From the NCBI GenBank assembly GCA_033764095.1, contig JANRJF010000202.1, positions 1-13,713 on the forward strand: DNA of 13,713 nt, in the 5' to 3' direction. The translations under genes and the position numbers were made by a program. Source of the DNA: JBDTMT01 sp033764095 (lineage in GTDB: Bacteria > Desulfobacterota > Binatia > HRBIN30 > CADEER01). Shown here one piece after another: positions 1-6,862 of the stretch; position 1 is the first letter of the stretch; each line of letters opens with the position of its first letter. Under the pieces are notes generated by a model, which ran no database searches, had not been told where the DNA came from, and was given only the letters and a program-made list of their open reading frames with translations.

Positions 1-3000
1 GCCGATGCCCTCGCGCTCGACGGTGACCAGCGCGGTGGCCGCCTGGAACGGCATGCGCACCTGCAGGCGCGCGGTGTCGCCGGGCTCGACCTCGCGGCGC
101 TCGGGCAGCACGTCGATGCGGTCGCTCGCCTTGACGCTGAAGCCGAGCTCGTCGTCGCCGGGGATGTAGGCCGACGCGTACGCCGAGGCCGGCCGCTCGT
201 CGGGGTCCTTCACCGTCGCCTGCACGACGATCTCGCCGCGCGCCGGCGCCGCGGCGCGACAGGTGAAGATGCCCTGCGCGTCGGTCTGCCCGTGGCACAG
301 CTCGCCGGCGGCGGCGGTCTCCTCGACGTGCTCGTAGGTGTAGAAGCCGCCAACCAGCCGCTTGCGGTGCGAGAAAGTCCTGCGGGTGAACGCGTCGAGC
401 TGCACACGCGCCCCCGCCACCGGCTTCAGGCTGGTGTCGAGCACCACCACCCTCGCCTCGATCGAGGATTCCCCCGGTTGCGAACTAGCCGCCGGGGTCT
501 CCCCCCTTTGCAAAAGGGGGGTCGGGGGGGATTTCCCGGCGGATTTCTCCTCCTCATCCCCTCCCACCCAGCGCTTCACCTCGATGCCGGGAATCAATCC
601 CGCCGGCCACAGCGCGGCGGTGGCGGCGGCGGTCTGCGTCTCGCCGTTCGGATCGCGGTACTCGGCCTCGACCAGCAGCTCACGCGGCGTGGTGAGCAGC
701 GGCAGGTCGGTGATCTCGGTGCGCGCCGTGCCGGCGGCGTCGAGCACCAGGTCGCGCTTCTGCTTCACCGCCGGCGCCGTCTGCTCGTCCGACTCCTCGC
801 TCTCGTCGGAATCGCTGGAGCGCTCGACGCCGACCTCGACCGGGCCGTTGGCGAAGATGAAGTTCTCGAACGCCTCGTTCTCCGGCAGGCGGCGATCGCG
901 CACCTGCGCGCGCACCACCACCGGCTGATCGGCGGCCGGGCCGCCGGCGAGATACTGCACGGCGACGTCCACCGGCGCGCTGGTGGCGCCGACCAGCGGC
1001 GTCGCCGGCAGCTGCACGGTGCCCTTCATCAACGGGACGCGGAACTGCTCGACGCGGAAGCCGCCGGCGTCGAGCGTGTCGTCGTCCGACTTCACCAGCT
1101 GCACGTCGTAGGCGCCGAGCTTGGCGGCGGCGGGGATCTGCCAGGTCGCCTCGGCCATGCCGTTGGCGTCCCAGCTGATCGGCAGCTCGAAGCGGTCGTT
1201 GGTGGCGAGATGGCGCACCACCGCCTTGGCCGGGCGGTCGGCGTCCGGTACCGCACCGAATCCGGCCAGCGTCTGGCTGCGCAGGACGTACTTCATGTGC
1301 ACGGTCTCGCCGGCGCGGAACAGCGAGCGGTCGAAGATGGTGTGCGCCAGCAGCGGCGCGTCGTAGCCCTCCGACGGCAGGTTGAAGCGCCACGACTCGA
1401 TGCCCTGGTCCCACGACGAGTGCACGAAGCTGAGGTCGCCGCTGGTCTGCGCGGTGACGAACAGGCCGCTGTTCAACGAGGTCAGCGCGCGGTTCTGGTA
1501 GTACTCGTAGTAGTCGATGCCGGTGAAGTCCTTGAGCTCCGGCGACGGACAGCTCTTCGCCTCGTCCGGCTCGGGCAGGCCGCTGAAGCGCGCGATGCCC
1601 TGTGCATCGGTGACGCCGGTGCCGACGACGCTGCCGTCGCACTGCTGCACGGCGACGCGCGCGCCGGCGACCGGTTCGGCGTCGTCGAGTGTCGTCACCC
1701 ATACCAGTGCGTTCTCGCGCGCCCATTTGAGATGCACGGCCAGGTTGGTGACCAGCGCGCCGGCCGGCACGTACATCGGGCCGGCGCCGTCCATCAGCGA
1801 GTCGCCGAGGCGCGGGCTGGTCAGCTCGACCAGGTAGAAGCCGGGTGCCGGCAGCGGCAGGCCGACCACCTGCATGGTCTGCGCTCCGTCCGGCTGCGGC
1901 AGCGTGAAGCCGCTCGGCGTGTTGCCGGCGGGGAGATCGTCGAAGATCGAGCGGTCGCGTTTCGCCTCGGCGAGGCGGCGCAGCCAGGGCAGCAGCTCCT
2001 CCGGCTGGTCGACCCGCACGCTCGATCCGGTGAGGCGGGCGTAGAGGTCCGACAGCTTGGCGCGCCACTCGGTCGGGCGCTCGGCGGTGGTGCGCAGCTG
2101 CCGGCCCTTGGTGTCGGGATCGAGGTTGCGGATGGTCACCGGCAACGCCGGCTCGGCGTGCGATTCCAACAGGCCGAAGCGCGCGGCGAACTTGGCCAGC
2201 GGCGGGAACGGAGCCGTCTTCGCGGTCAGCGGCGCGTCGCTCGTCAGGCTGCGACCGGCGTCGTCGTGCAGGTCGGCGGGCAGGGTGACGGTGAAGGTCG
2301 CCGAGGGCGGGAAGGGCGGCGCGAACTCCAGGTAGGTGACCGAGTCGGACGGATCGTCGGGCTCGACCGGCGCGCGCGCCGTGCCGTCGGCGCTGGTGAG
2401 GCGCACGGCGCTCGCCTGCGCCCACGCCACCGGCGCGCTGAAGCGCAGGTTGATGGCGGTGAGCGGAATGCAGTCGGCCTTGGCGTTCTCGCGCTGACAG
2501 CTCACCTCGACGCCGAACTTCGGCCGCGTCGCGAACTCCAGCACCTGTTCGCTGTCGGTGGCGACGCCGGCCGGGCTGACGATGCCGGCGCCCCAGACGA
2601 GGCGGATCTTGGTCGCGTCGGGAAAGGTCTGGCGGGCGCGCAGCACGACGTACGGGCCGCTCGGCTTCAGCCAATAGGGCAGGCCGGCGACGATCTGCTC
2701 GCGCTCCGGGGTGGCGATCAGCTCGACGCCGACGCGCTGCGCCAGGCCCTCGACCTCGAAGGCGGCGTGCTGCGCCACCGACTCCGGCGTCGCCTCGCCA
2801 TCGAGCTCCAGCACGAAGGCCTGTTGTGCGTCGATGCGCTCGTCGCCGTCGCCGGGGCGCGACGACTCGATCGCCGGGCCGCCGGTGGTGAAGTCGAAAC
2901 GCAGCTGGCCGGTCACCGGCTTGCCGGCGCGATCCTTCAGTCCCGGCGCGAGCGTGAACGAGCAGGCGATGCCGCCGGGCAGATCCTTCTCGAAATCGAA

Positions 3001-3249
3001 CGCCCAGGTGCGTGGGTCGACCCAGCGGCCGCTGCCCGCCACCGGGCACTGCACGCTGAACGGCGGTGCGACGGCGCGCAGATCGCCGAACGGCACCATC
3101 GGCGCGGAGAACACCGCCACCGCCTGGCGCACCTCCTTCACCGGTCCCTGCGGCGTGAAGCGCTCGATGGTCGCGGCGCCGGCGACCGCCGGCGCGAGTA
3201 GCACGCAGCCCACGACGAGCCACTGGGTCAACCACCGCATCCGAGTCAT
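1..3249 (-). CDS. Alpha-2-macroglobulin family protein, N-terminal part (3' end outside window)
   Basis: The frame is open for 1083 codons and runs off the left edge without a stop, so the C-terminal part is missing, including any thioester motif. The protein begins MTRMRWLTQWLVVGCVLLAP followed by AVAGA, a Sec signal peptide with a likely cleavage after AGA; it should be exported to the periplasm or envelope. After that come a bacterial-A2M-like stretch (RWVDPRTWAFDF near residue 70), an MG2-type motif FDRSLFRAGETVHMKYVLRS near residues 636-655, and at the window edge a bait-region-domain-like stretch (PGDTARLQVRMPF, then ALVTVEREGIG, about residues 1055-1083). The family traps attacking proteases and usually exceeds 1500 aa. 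The start at 3249 was chosen because GGGAGG lies 4 nt upstream; ATG 3240 is an in-frame alternative. The whole + strand opposite is open too, but those frames are Arg/Gly-rich shadows. A palindromic repeat is embedded in frame at 498-535. The family call is firm; the target protease is unknown. Confidence 0.9.
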   Translation of the reverse strand, partial: MTRMRWLTQWLVVGCVLLAPAVAGAATIERFTPQGPVKEVRQAVAVFSAPMVPFGDLRAVAPPFSVQCPVAGSGRWVDPRTWAFDFEKDLPGGIACSFTLAPGLKDRAGKPVTGQLRFDFTTGGPAIESSRPGDGDERIDAQQAFVLELDGEATPESVAQHAAFEVEGLAQRVGVELIATPEREQIVAGLPYWLKPSGPYVVLRARQTFPDATKIRLVWGAGIVSPAGVATDSEQVLEFATRPKFGVEVSCQRENAKADCIPLTAINLRFSAPVAWAQASAVRLTSADGTARAPVEPDDPSDSVTYLEFAPPFPPSATFTVTLPADLHDDAGRSLTSDAPLTAKTAPFPPLAKFAARFGLLESHAEPALPVTIRNLDPDTKGRQLRTTAERPTEWRAKLSDLYARLTGSSVRVDQPEELLPWLRRLAEAKRDRSIFDDLPAGNTPSGFTLPQPDGAQTMQVVGLPLPAPGFYLVELTSPRLGDSLMDGAGPMYVPAGALVTNLAVHLKWARENALVWVTTLDDAEPVAGARVAVQQCDGSVVGTGVTDAQGIARFSGLPEPDEAKSCPSPELKDFTGIDYYEYYQNRALTSLNSGLFVTAQTSGDLSFVHSSWDQGIESWRFNLPSEGYDAPLLAHTIFDRSLFRAGETVHMKYVLRSQTLAGFGAVPDADRPAKAVVRHLATNDRFELPISWDANGMAEATWQIPAAAKLGAYDVQLVKSDDDTLDAGGFRVEQFRVPLMKGTVQLPATPLVGATSAPVDVAVQYLAGGPAADQPVVVRAQVRDRRLPENEAFENFIFANGPVEVGVERSSDSDESEESDEQTAPAVKQKRDLVLDAAGTARTEITDLPLLTTPRELLVEAEYRDPNGETQTAAATAALWPAGLIPGIEVKRWVGGDEEEKSAGKSPPTPLLQRGETPAASSQPGESSIEARVVVLDTSLKPVAGARVQLDAFTRRTFSHRKRLVGGFYTYEHVEETAAAGELCHGQTDAQGIFTCRAAAPARGEIVVQATVKDPDERPASAYASAYIPGDDELGFSVKASDRIDVLPERREVEPGDTARLQVRMPFQAATALVTVEREGIG
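498..535. repeat. Palindromic C/G-tract interspersed repeat inside the A2M gene
   Basis: CCCCCCTTT (501-509) and AAAGGGGGG (513-521) form a perfect 9-bp inverted repeat around 3 nt, followed by TCGGGGGGGATTT. From general knowledge, this C-tract/G-tract palindrome is a common interspersed repeat of bacterial intergenic regions. Here it lies inside the coding frame of the alpha-2-macroglobulin and is translated as KSPPTPLLQRGE (about residues 905-918) within a low-complexity Glu/Ser/Pro-rich linker between MG domains. The frame stays open. It is probably an insertion tolerated in a surface loop. Confidence 0.7.
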
Positions 3250-3425
3250 CGAGCCTCCCGCGCGCACCACACGATGCCGACTTGTCTACCGGGCCGCGAC
3301 CGACCGCAAGCCGGCGCCGCGGCAACCGACACAGCCGGCCGACCGTCCGCTCGACGGGCGCTTTCGACGGCTCGCCGGGCAGTGGCTTCCGACTCGCGGC
3401 CGGCTTCGTATAGACGTTCGGGTTC
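3250..3425. promoter_or_regulatory. Divergent intergenic region between the A2M gene and the MFS gene
   Basis: The two genes are transcribed away from each other, so this 176-bp gap must hold both promoters. On the - strand, GGGAGG sits 4 nt before the A2M start. On the + strand, TATAGA (3409-3414) is a possible -10 element very close to the MFS ATG at 3426, which would leave almost no leader. No convincing -35 hexamer is visible and no Shine-Dalgarno sequence precedes the MFS gene. No inverted-array repeat of the kind seen further right is present here. Confidence 0.35.
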
Positions 3426-4778
3426 ATGGCCGAAAAACCCGAAGTCCCGGTGAAGACCAAGGTCCTCTACGGCCTGGGCGAGCTGGGCGTGAACCTCAAG
3501 AACGAGACGGTCAACCGCTACCTGCTGTTCTTCTACGCCGACACGCTGCGCGTCTCGCCGACCGCGGTCGGCCTGATGATGCTGCTCGGCAAGGCGTGGG
3601 ATGCGATCACCGATCCCGCCATGGGATACGTCTCCGACACCACGCGCTCGCGTTGGGGGCGGCGGCGGCCGTACGTGCTGGCCGGCGCGATCCCGATGGG
3701 CGTCTGCTTCTACCTGCTGTTCGCGCCGCCGTTCGGCCTCGAGTCGGGCGGGCTGCTCGTCTACCTGCTGCTGATGAGCCTGGCGCTCTACACCTTCTTC
3801 ACCGTCTTCACCGTGCCCTACCTGGCCTGGGGCGCGGAGCTGGCGCGCGGCTACCACGAGCGCACGGCGGTGGTGCAGATCCGCTCGCTGTGCGGACTGG
3901 TCGGCGGCATCGTCGGCGCCTCGCTGCCGCTGGTGCTGGTCGGCATGTATCCGGGCGATGCGCGCGGCGGCTTCGCCAGCATGGCGCTGATCCTCGGCGT
4001 CGCGGTCGCCGCGGCGGCGTTGGTGCCGGGGCTCACCGTGCGCGATGCCGGGCGCGACAAGCTGCCGGTGGCGAGCTTCACGCACTTCCTCAGCGGATTG
4101 ACCAACACGTTCGCCAATCGCGACTTCCGCGTCATCTTCATCACCTTCTGTCTGATGACCGTCTCGGCGGCGATGGGCACCGCGATCCAGCTGGTGGTGG
4201 TGAAGTACCGGCTCAACATGGAAGCCGAGTTCCCGCTGCTGGCGCTCACCTTCGGGCTCGCCTTCGCCGCCTCGTTCCCGCTCTGGTTCGGGCTGTCGCA
4301 GAAGATCGGCAAGCCGCGCGCGATGCTGTTCGGGCTCAGCCTCGGCGTCGTCGCGCCGCTCGGCTGGGTGATCGTGCAGCCCGGCCAGGTGGGCGCCATG
4401 CTGGTGTTCATGATCGTCGCCGGGGTGGTGACCGGCTCGCTGACGCTCGCCGCCTCGCAGGCGATCGACGTCGTCGATCTCGACGAGCTGCTCACCGGCG
4501 AGCAGCGCGCCGGCGCCTATTTCGGCATCTGGGCCTTCGGCCTCAAGCTGGCGACCGCGATCGGCCAGTTCCTCGGCGGTCTGCTGCTCGACTTCGTCGG
4601 CTACGCGCCCGGCGCGCCGCAGGATGCCAACACGCTGTGGTGGCTGGTGATGCTGGTCGGCCCGCTGCAGAGTGTCGTCACCCTCGCCGGCCTGCTGGTC
4701 TTCCGCCGCTTCCGCTTCGAAGCCGCGGACGTCGCGGCGGTGCAGGCCGCGCTGGCGGCGCGGCGGGCGGAGGCGTGA
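3426..4778 (+). CDS. GPH-family (MelB-like) MFS symporter
   Basis: This 450-aa polytopic membrane protein has about twelve hydrophobic segments. The N-terminus LYGLGELGVNLKNE and the segment WDAITDPAMGYVSDTTRSRWGRRRP (residues 58-82) are hallmarks of the glycoside-pentoside-hexuronide:cation symporter family. Asp59 and Asp63 in DAITDP correspond to the cation-site aspartates of MelB (Asp55/Asp59). SDTTRSRWGRRRP is the conserved loop between helices 2 and 3. The family moves sugars, sugar acids or related solutes with Na+ or H+; the substrate cannot be read from the sequence. Length is normal for the family. The start is the first ATG before the conserved N-terminus, and no good Shine-Dalgarno sequence is visible. 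A repeat element begins at the base after its stop codon. Confidence 0.9.
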   Translation: MAEKPEVPVKTKVLYGLGELGVNLKNETVNRYLLFFYADTLRVSPTAVGLMMLLGKAWDAITDPAMGYVSDTTRSRWGRRRPYVLAGAIPMGVCFYLLFAPPFGLESGGLLVYLLLMSLALYTFFTVFTVPYLAWGAELARGYHERTAVVQIRSLCGLVGGIVGASLPLVLVGMYPGDARGGFASMALILGVAVAAAALVPGLTVRDAGRDKLPVASFTHFLSGLTNTFANRDFRVIFITFCLMTVSAAMGTAIQLVVVKYRLNMEAEFPLLALTFGLAFAASFPLWFGLSQKIGKPRAMLFGLSLGVVAPLGWVIVQPGQVGAMLVFMIVAGVVTGSLTLAASQAIDVVDLDELLTGEQRAGAYFGIWAFGLKLATAIGQFLGGLLLDFVGYAPGAPQDANTLWWLVMLVGPLQSVVTLAGLLVFRRFRFEAADVAAVQAALAARRAEA

Positions 4779-4977
4779 GAAGAAGGCTGTTAGGCTGCTA
4801 GGCTGTTACGCTGTTAGGGGAAGACAGCGCTTGAACTCCGCGCGGACTTCTTCCCCCTTAACAGCCTAACAGCGTAACCGCCTAACAGCCTTCCCCATGC
4901 TGTCGTTATGCTGTCGTTCACCATCCCTTTTTCTTCCCCTGACAGCCTAACAGCGTAACCGCCTAACAGCCTTCTTC
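4779..4977. mobile_element. Empty inverted-array element (GGCTGTTA type) filling the MFS-SRPBCC gap
   Basis: The gap between the MFS stop (4778) and the next start codon (4978) is entirely occupied by this element. Its termini are a perfect 17-bp inverted repeat, GAAGAAGGCTGTTAGGC (4779-4795) against 4961-4977. The left arm is a run of CTGTTAGG/CTGTTACG-like 8/9-mers to about 4825. The right arm (4848-4896) is an imperfect inverted copy, and a second right arm follows at 4941-4977. Between the first arms are about 22 nt of unique sequence. No gene is carried beyond a 16-codon fragment. The arms could fold into a long hairpin in the transcript and may act as a terminator or processing site. 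I infer a non-autonomous mobile or palindromic element; no transposase is present. Confidence 0.65.
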
Positions 4978-4995
4978 ATGCTGTCCTTCACCATC
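4861..4995 (+). repeat. Tandem duplication of right arm plus SRPBCC gene start
   Basis: A 32-bp stretch at 4861-4892 is repeated perfectly at 4942-4973. Each copy is followed after 4 nt by the start of the downstream gene: ATGCTGTCGTTCACCATC at 4908-4925 and ATGCTGTCCTTCACCATC at 4978-4995, one mismatch in 18. The first copy has an extra 11-bp tandem ATGCTGTCGTT (4897-4907). The upstream copy opens a 16-codon frame beginning MLSFTIPF that ends at a TAA in the second array, so it is a vestigial duplicate of the gene's 5' end. Confidence 0.75.
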
Positions 4996-5436
4996 TCCTC
5001 CGCTCTCGCGGCGCCGCGCGACGCGGTGTGGGCGCGGGTTGCGACGATGGCGGGGGTGAACGACGAGCTGGCGCCGTTGGCGCGCATGACGCATCCGCGC
5101 GAGGCGGCGGCGCAGTCGTTGGAGCAGGTGCCGCTCGGGCAGCCGGCGTTCCGCAGCTGGGTGTTGCTGTTCGGCGTGCTGCCGGTCGAGTACGACGACC
5201 TCACCATGGTGCAGATCGAGCCCGGCCGCGGTTTCCGCGAGGAGTCGCCGCTGCTCACCCAGCGGTTGTGGATCCACGAGCGCTGGCTGGAGGATCTCCC
5301 CGGCGGCTGCCGGCTCACCGATCGCCTGACCTTCGAGCCGCGCCTGGCGCTGCTCGGCCCACTGCAGCAGATCGTCTTCCGCTTCTTCTTCGGCCATCGG
5401 CATCGCCGATTGCGGCGCCGGTTTGGTCGCCTGTAG
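4978..5436 (+). CDS. SRPBCC / START-like domain protein
   Basis: This is a 152-aa soluble protein with no signal peptide or membrane span. The N-terminal pattern FTISSALAAPRDAVWARVATM matches the first strand and helix of SRPBCC (START/Bet v1-like) proteins, and the C-terminal helix FRFFFGHRHRRLRRRFG ends the fold. The family binds hydrophobic ligands in a helix-grip cavity; the ligand here is unknown. The length matches a single domain. ATG 4978 is the only start that includes the first strand, but the inverted array ends at 4977, so no Shine-Dalgarno sequence exists. The 5' end is duplicated upstream. Its basic C-terminus suggests it is complete. The stop at 5434-5436 merges into another repeat region. 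Confidence 0.7.
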   Translation: MLSFTISSALAAPRDAVWARVATMAGVNDELAPLARMTHPREAAAQSLEQVPLGQPAFRSWVLLFGVLPVEYDDLTMVQIEPGRGFREESPLLTQRLWIHERWLEDLPGGCRLTDRLTFEPRLALLGPLQQIVFRFFFGHRHRRLRRRFGRL

Positions 5437-5579
5437 CTGGCGGCTCTCAGCTGTCAGTCAGTCGGAGCAATTCGATTTGGTTGCTTCTGACTTCCCTGAC
5501 GACCGCTGACAGTCGATGCTCATTGATCCGACTCCGGCTGAGAGCTGACGGCTGTAAGCTGAAAGCTCTCTGGCCGCGA
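5434..5579. repeat. Degenerate inverted-array element (AGCTGA type) between SRPBCC gene and imuA
   Basis: Repetition starts at the SRPBCC stop codon (TAGCTGGCGGCTCTCAGCTG) and returns in inverted sense at about 5535-5576 (GGCTGAGAGCTGACGGCTG, then TAAGCTGAAAGCT). The clearest arm match is GCTCTCAGC (5443-5451) with GCTGAGAGC (5537-5545). The units are AGCTGA-like 7-9-mers. The interior has no open frame of note. It has the layout of the other gene-junction elements but is more decayed, and it does not reach the imuA start. Confidence 0.45.
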
Positions 5580-5587
5580 GCTGAACG

Positions 5588-5601
5588 CTGTCGGCCGACA
5601 G
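5588..5601. promoter_or_regulatory. Perfect 14-bp palindrome upstream of imuA, possible operator
   Basis: CTGTCGGCCGACAG is a perfect palindrome 39 bp before the imuA start codon. TTGTCA (5606-5611), a fair -35 match, follows it closely, but no clear -10 hexamer is seen at the right spacing. The CTG...CAG ends recall enterobacterial LexA boxes, although the spacing is 2 bp shorter. imuA-imuB-dnaE2 sets are typically SOS-controlled and LexA sites vary between phyla, so this is a candidate SOS operator only. Confidence 0.35.
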
Positions 5602-5613
5602 TGTCTTGTCAGA

Positions 5614-5633
5614 AGGCGAAAATTAGGCGAAAA
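5614..5633 (+). repeat. Direct repeat AGGCGAAAA just before imuA
   Basis: AGGCGAAAA occurs at 5614-5622 and again at 5625-5633, an 11-bp period, ending 7 nt before the GTG start of imuA. An 11-bp spacing places both copies on the same face of the helix. It could be a regulator site (some LexA boxes are direct repeats), an A-rich translation enhancer in place of a Shine-Dalgarno sequence, or chance. Confidence 0.3.
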
Positions 5634-5640
5634 CGACCGC

Positions 5641-6369
5641 GTGCCGTCCGCTCGCGACCGCCTTGCCGCCCTCAAGCTGCCCGGAACCATCCAGTTCGGC
5701 GCCGTGCCGCGCGAGCCGGTGCGGCGCCTGCCGACCGGCATCGCGGCGCTCGATGACCTGCTCGGCGGCGGCTTCCCGCGCGGTCATCTGAGCGAGATCG
5801 TCGGCCGCCCCTGCAGCGGCCGCACCTCGGTGCTGCATGCGCTGCTCGCCGCCGCCACCCGCGCCGGCGAGGTGGCGGCGCTGGTCGATCTCGCCGACGC
5901 GCTCGATCCCGCCTCGCTGGCCGCGGCCGGGGCGGTGCTGGAGCGCGTGCTCTGGGTGCGCCCGCCGTCGGCGCGTCTGGCGCTGCAGTGCGCCGAGCTG
6001 ATCCTCGCCGGCGGCGGCTTCGCCATCGTCGCGCTCGACCTCGACGCGCCGCCGCATGACGAGCCGCGCGCGCGTCCCCGCATCAGCCGTGCCGCCTGGC
6101 CGCGCCTCGCGCACGCCGCGCGCCGCGCCGGCGCTGCCACCATCCTGCTGGCGCCGTACCGCCTCGCCGGCGGCGACGCCGCCCTGGCGCTGACGTTGAC
6201 GCGCCGCCACGCCACCTGGGACGCCGGACTGTTCGAGGGCCTGACGACCGCTGTCGAGCTGACGCGCAATCGGTTCGGTCCGCAGCAGCGTCGTGCGTTG
6301 CTGCAACTCGGTGAGCAGCTAACGGCGCTCAAGGGAGTGGTGGTGCGGCGGTTGGCGATCCAGCGATGA
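5641..6369 (+). CDS. imuA: ImuA, RecA-like mutasome protein
   Basis: The protein has 242 aa. A P-loop-like motif EIVGRPCSGRTSVLHALL lies near residues 54-70 (GRPCSGRTS in place of the canonical Walker A) and a hydrophobic Walker-B-like strand FAIVALDLDA near 130. The start TGIAALDDLLGGGFPRGHLSEI is the usual entry to RecA-like ATPase domains. ImuA homologues accompany ImuB and DnaE2 in inducible translesion synthesis and have lost recombinase function. GTG 5641 precedes the conserved part; no standard Shine-Dalgarno sequence is visible. Its last bases (6363-6369, including the TGA) belong to the left heptamer array of the next element, so the native C-terminus may have been altered by the insertion. 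Identification rests on sequence plus the imuB-dnaE2 context. Confidence 0.83.
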   Translation: MPSARDRLAALKLPGTIQFGAVPREPVRRLPTGIAALDDLLGGGFPRGHLSEIVGRPCSGRTSVLHALLAAATRAGEVAALVDLADALDPASLAAAGAVLERVLWVRPPSARLALQCAELILAGGGFAIVALDLDAPPHDEPRARPRISRAAWPRLAHAARRAGAATILLAPYRLAGGDAALALTLTRRHATWDAGLFEGLTTAVELTRNRFGPQQRRALLQLGEQLTALKGVVVRRLAIQR

Positions 6370-6399
6370 GCGATGAGCGACGAGCGATGAGGAGGAACG

Positions 6400-6783
6400 A
6401 TGACGACCGCCGTCCGCCGCTTCGAGGATCTGATCGCTTGGCAGAAAGCGCGCGCGCTGACTCGGGCGATCTATCTGGCTTCGCGTGAAGGGGCCTTCGC
6501 GCGCGACTTCGAGCTCAGCCGGCAGATCCGTCGCGCGGCGATCTCGATCATGTCGAACCTGGCTGAAGGGTTTGAGCGACACAGTACGGCCGAATTCCAC
6601 CAGTTCGTGGTGACGGCGAAGGGGTCCTGTGCGGAGTGTCGCTCGCAACTTTATGTGGCGCGGGACGCGGGACACTTGAGCGCAGAACAGTTCTCGTCGC
6701 TGTTCGCTCAGGCCGAGGAAGTTGGTCGCGTCGTGGGTGGCCTGCGCGCATCGATAGCGCGCCGGCGCAACGTAGCAAAGTAA
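6400..6783 (+). CDS. Four-helix-bundle protein (23S rRNA-intervening-sequence family)
   Basis: This 127-aa, mostly helical, soluble protein has the family core F-x-D-L-x-x-W-Q-K-A near residues 8-17 and QIRRAAISIMSNLAEGFERH at about residues 46-65, the signature of the S23/four-helix-bundle family. Members were first seen inside intervening sequences of 23S rRNA and are common as small accessory genes of unknown biochemical role; the Avd protein of diversity-generating retroelements has a related fold. AGGAGG (6390-6395) lies 4 nt before the ATG. The gene is enclosed by the heptamer arrays and visually less GC-rich than imuA and imuB, consistent with transfer. Family assignment is strong, function unknown. 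Confidence 0.92.
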   Translation: MTTAVRRFEDLIAWQKARALTRAIYLASREGAFARDFELSRQIRRAAISIMSNLAEGFERHSTAEFHQFVVTAKGSCAECRSQLYVARDAGHLSAEQFSSLFAQAEEVGRVVGGLRASIARRRNVAK

Positions 6784-6792
6784 CCGGTTGGC

Positions 6793-6855
6793 GCTCATCG
6801 CTCGTCGCTCATCGCTCATCGCTCGTCGCTCATCGCTCGTCGCTCATCGCTCATC
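6793..6855 (+). repeat. Nine tandem heptamers GCTC(A/G)TC
   Basis: Nine uninterrupted 7-bp units run to the imuB start: GCTCATC, GCTCGTC, GCTCATC, GCTCATC, GCTCGTC, GCTCATC, GCTCGTC, GCTCATC, GCTCATC, then a partial GC. The A/G variation is at one fixed position. The array has no stop codon in the imuB frame and would translate as SSLIARRSSL-like repeats if initiation occurred upstream. It is the right terminal array of the 6363-6857 element. Confidence 0.9.
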
Positions 6856-6862
6856 GCTTCCC

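Larger units (their letters stand above)
6363..6857. mobile_element. Heptamer-array element carrying a four-helix-bundle gene, between imuA and imuB
   Basis: The left array is GC followed by GATGAGC, GATGAGC, GACGAGC and GATGAG (6363-6391). The right array is its exact reverse complement over 29 bp (6829-6857), extended inward to nine heptamers. The arrays enclose one small gene. The left array contains the imuA stop codon and the first bases of the cargo gene's Shine-Dalgarno sequence. The right array stops 5 nt before the imuB ATG. Terminal inverted repeats plus one cargo gene argue for a mobile cassette; no target-site duplication is evident. Confidence 0.7.

Noticed and set aside
292..3201. 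Very long + strand open frame opposite the alpha-2-macroglobulin gene, and a similar - strand frame at 680-3460
   Set aside because: Composition is dominated by Arg, Gly, Ala and His with no family motif. The third frame on the - strand has a signal peptide and A2M motifs, so these are GC-driven shadows.
4779..4977. attC site of an integron
   Set aside because: The core-like heptamers are in reversed order for an attC, occur as multi-unit arrays, and lie far from and upstream of the integrase.
6793..6855. Tandem array considered as CRISPR
   Set aside because: Units are 7 bp, contiguous and without spacers; no cas gene is present.
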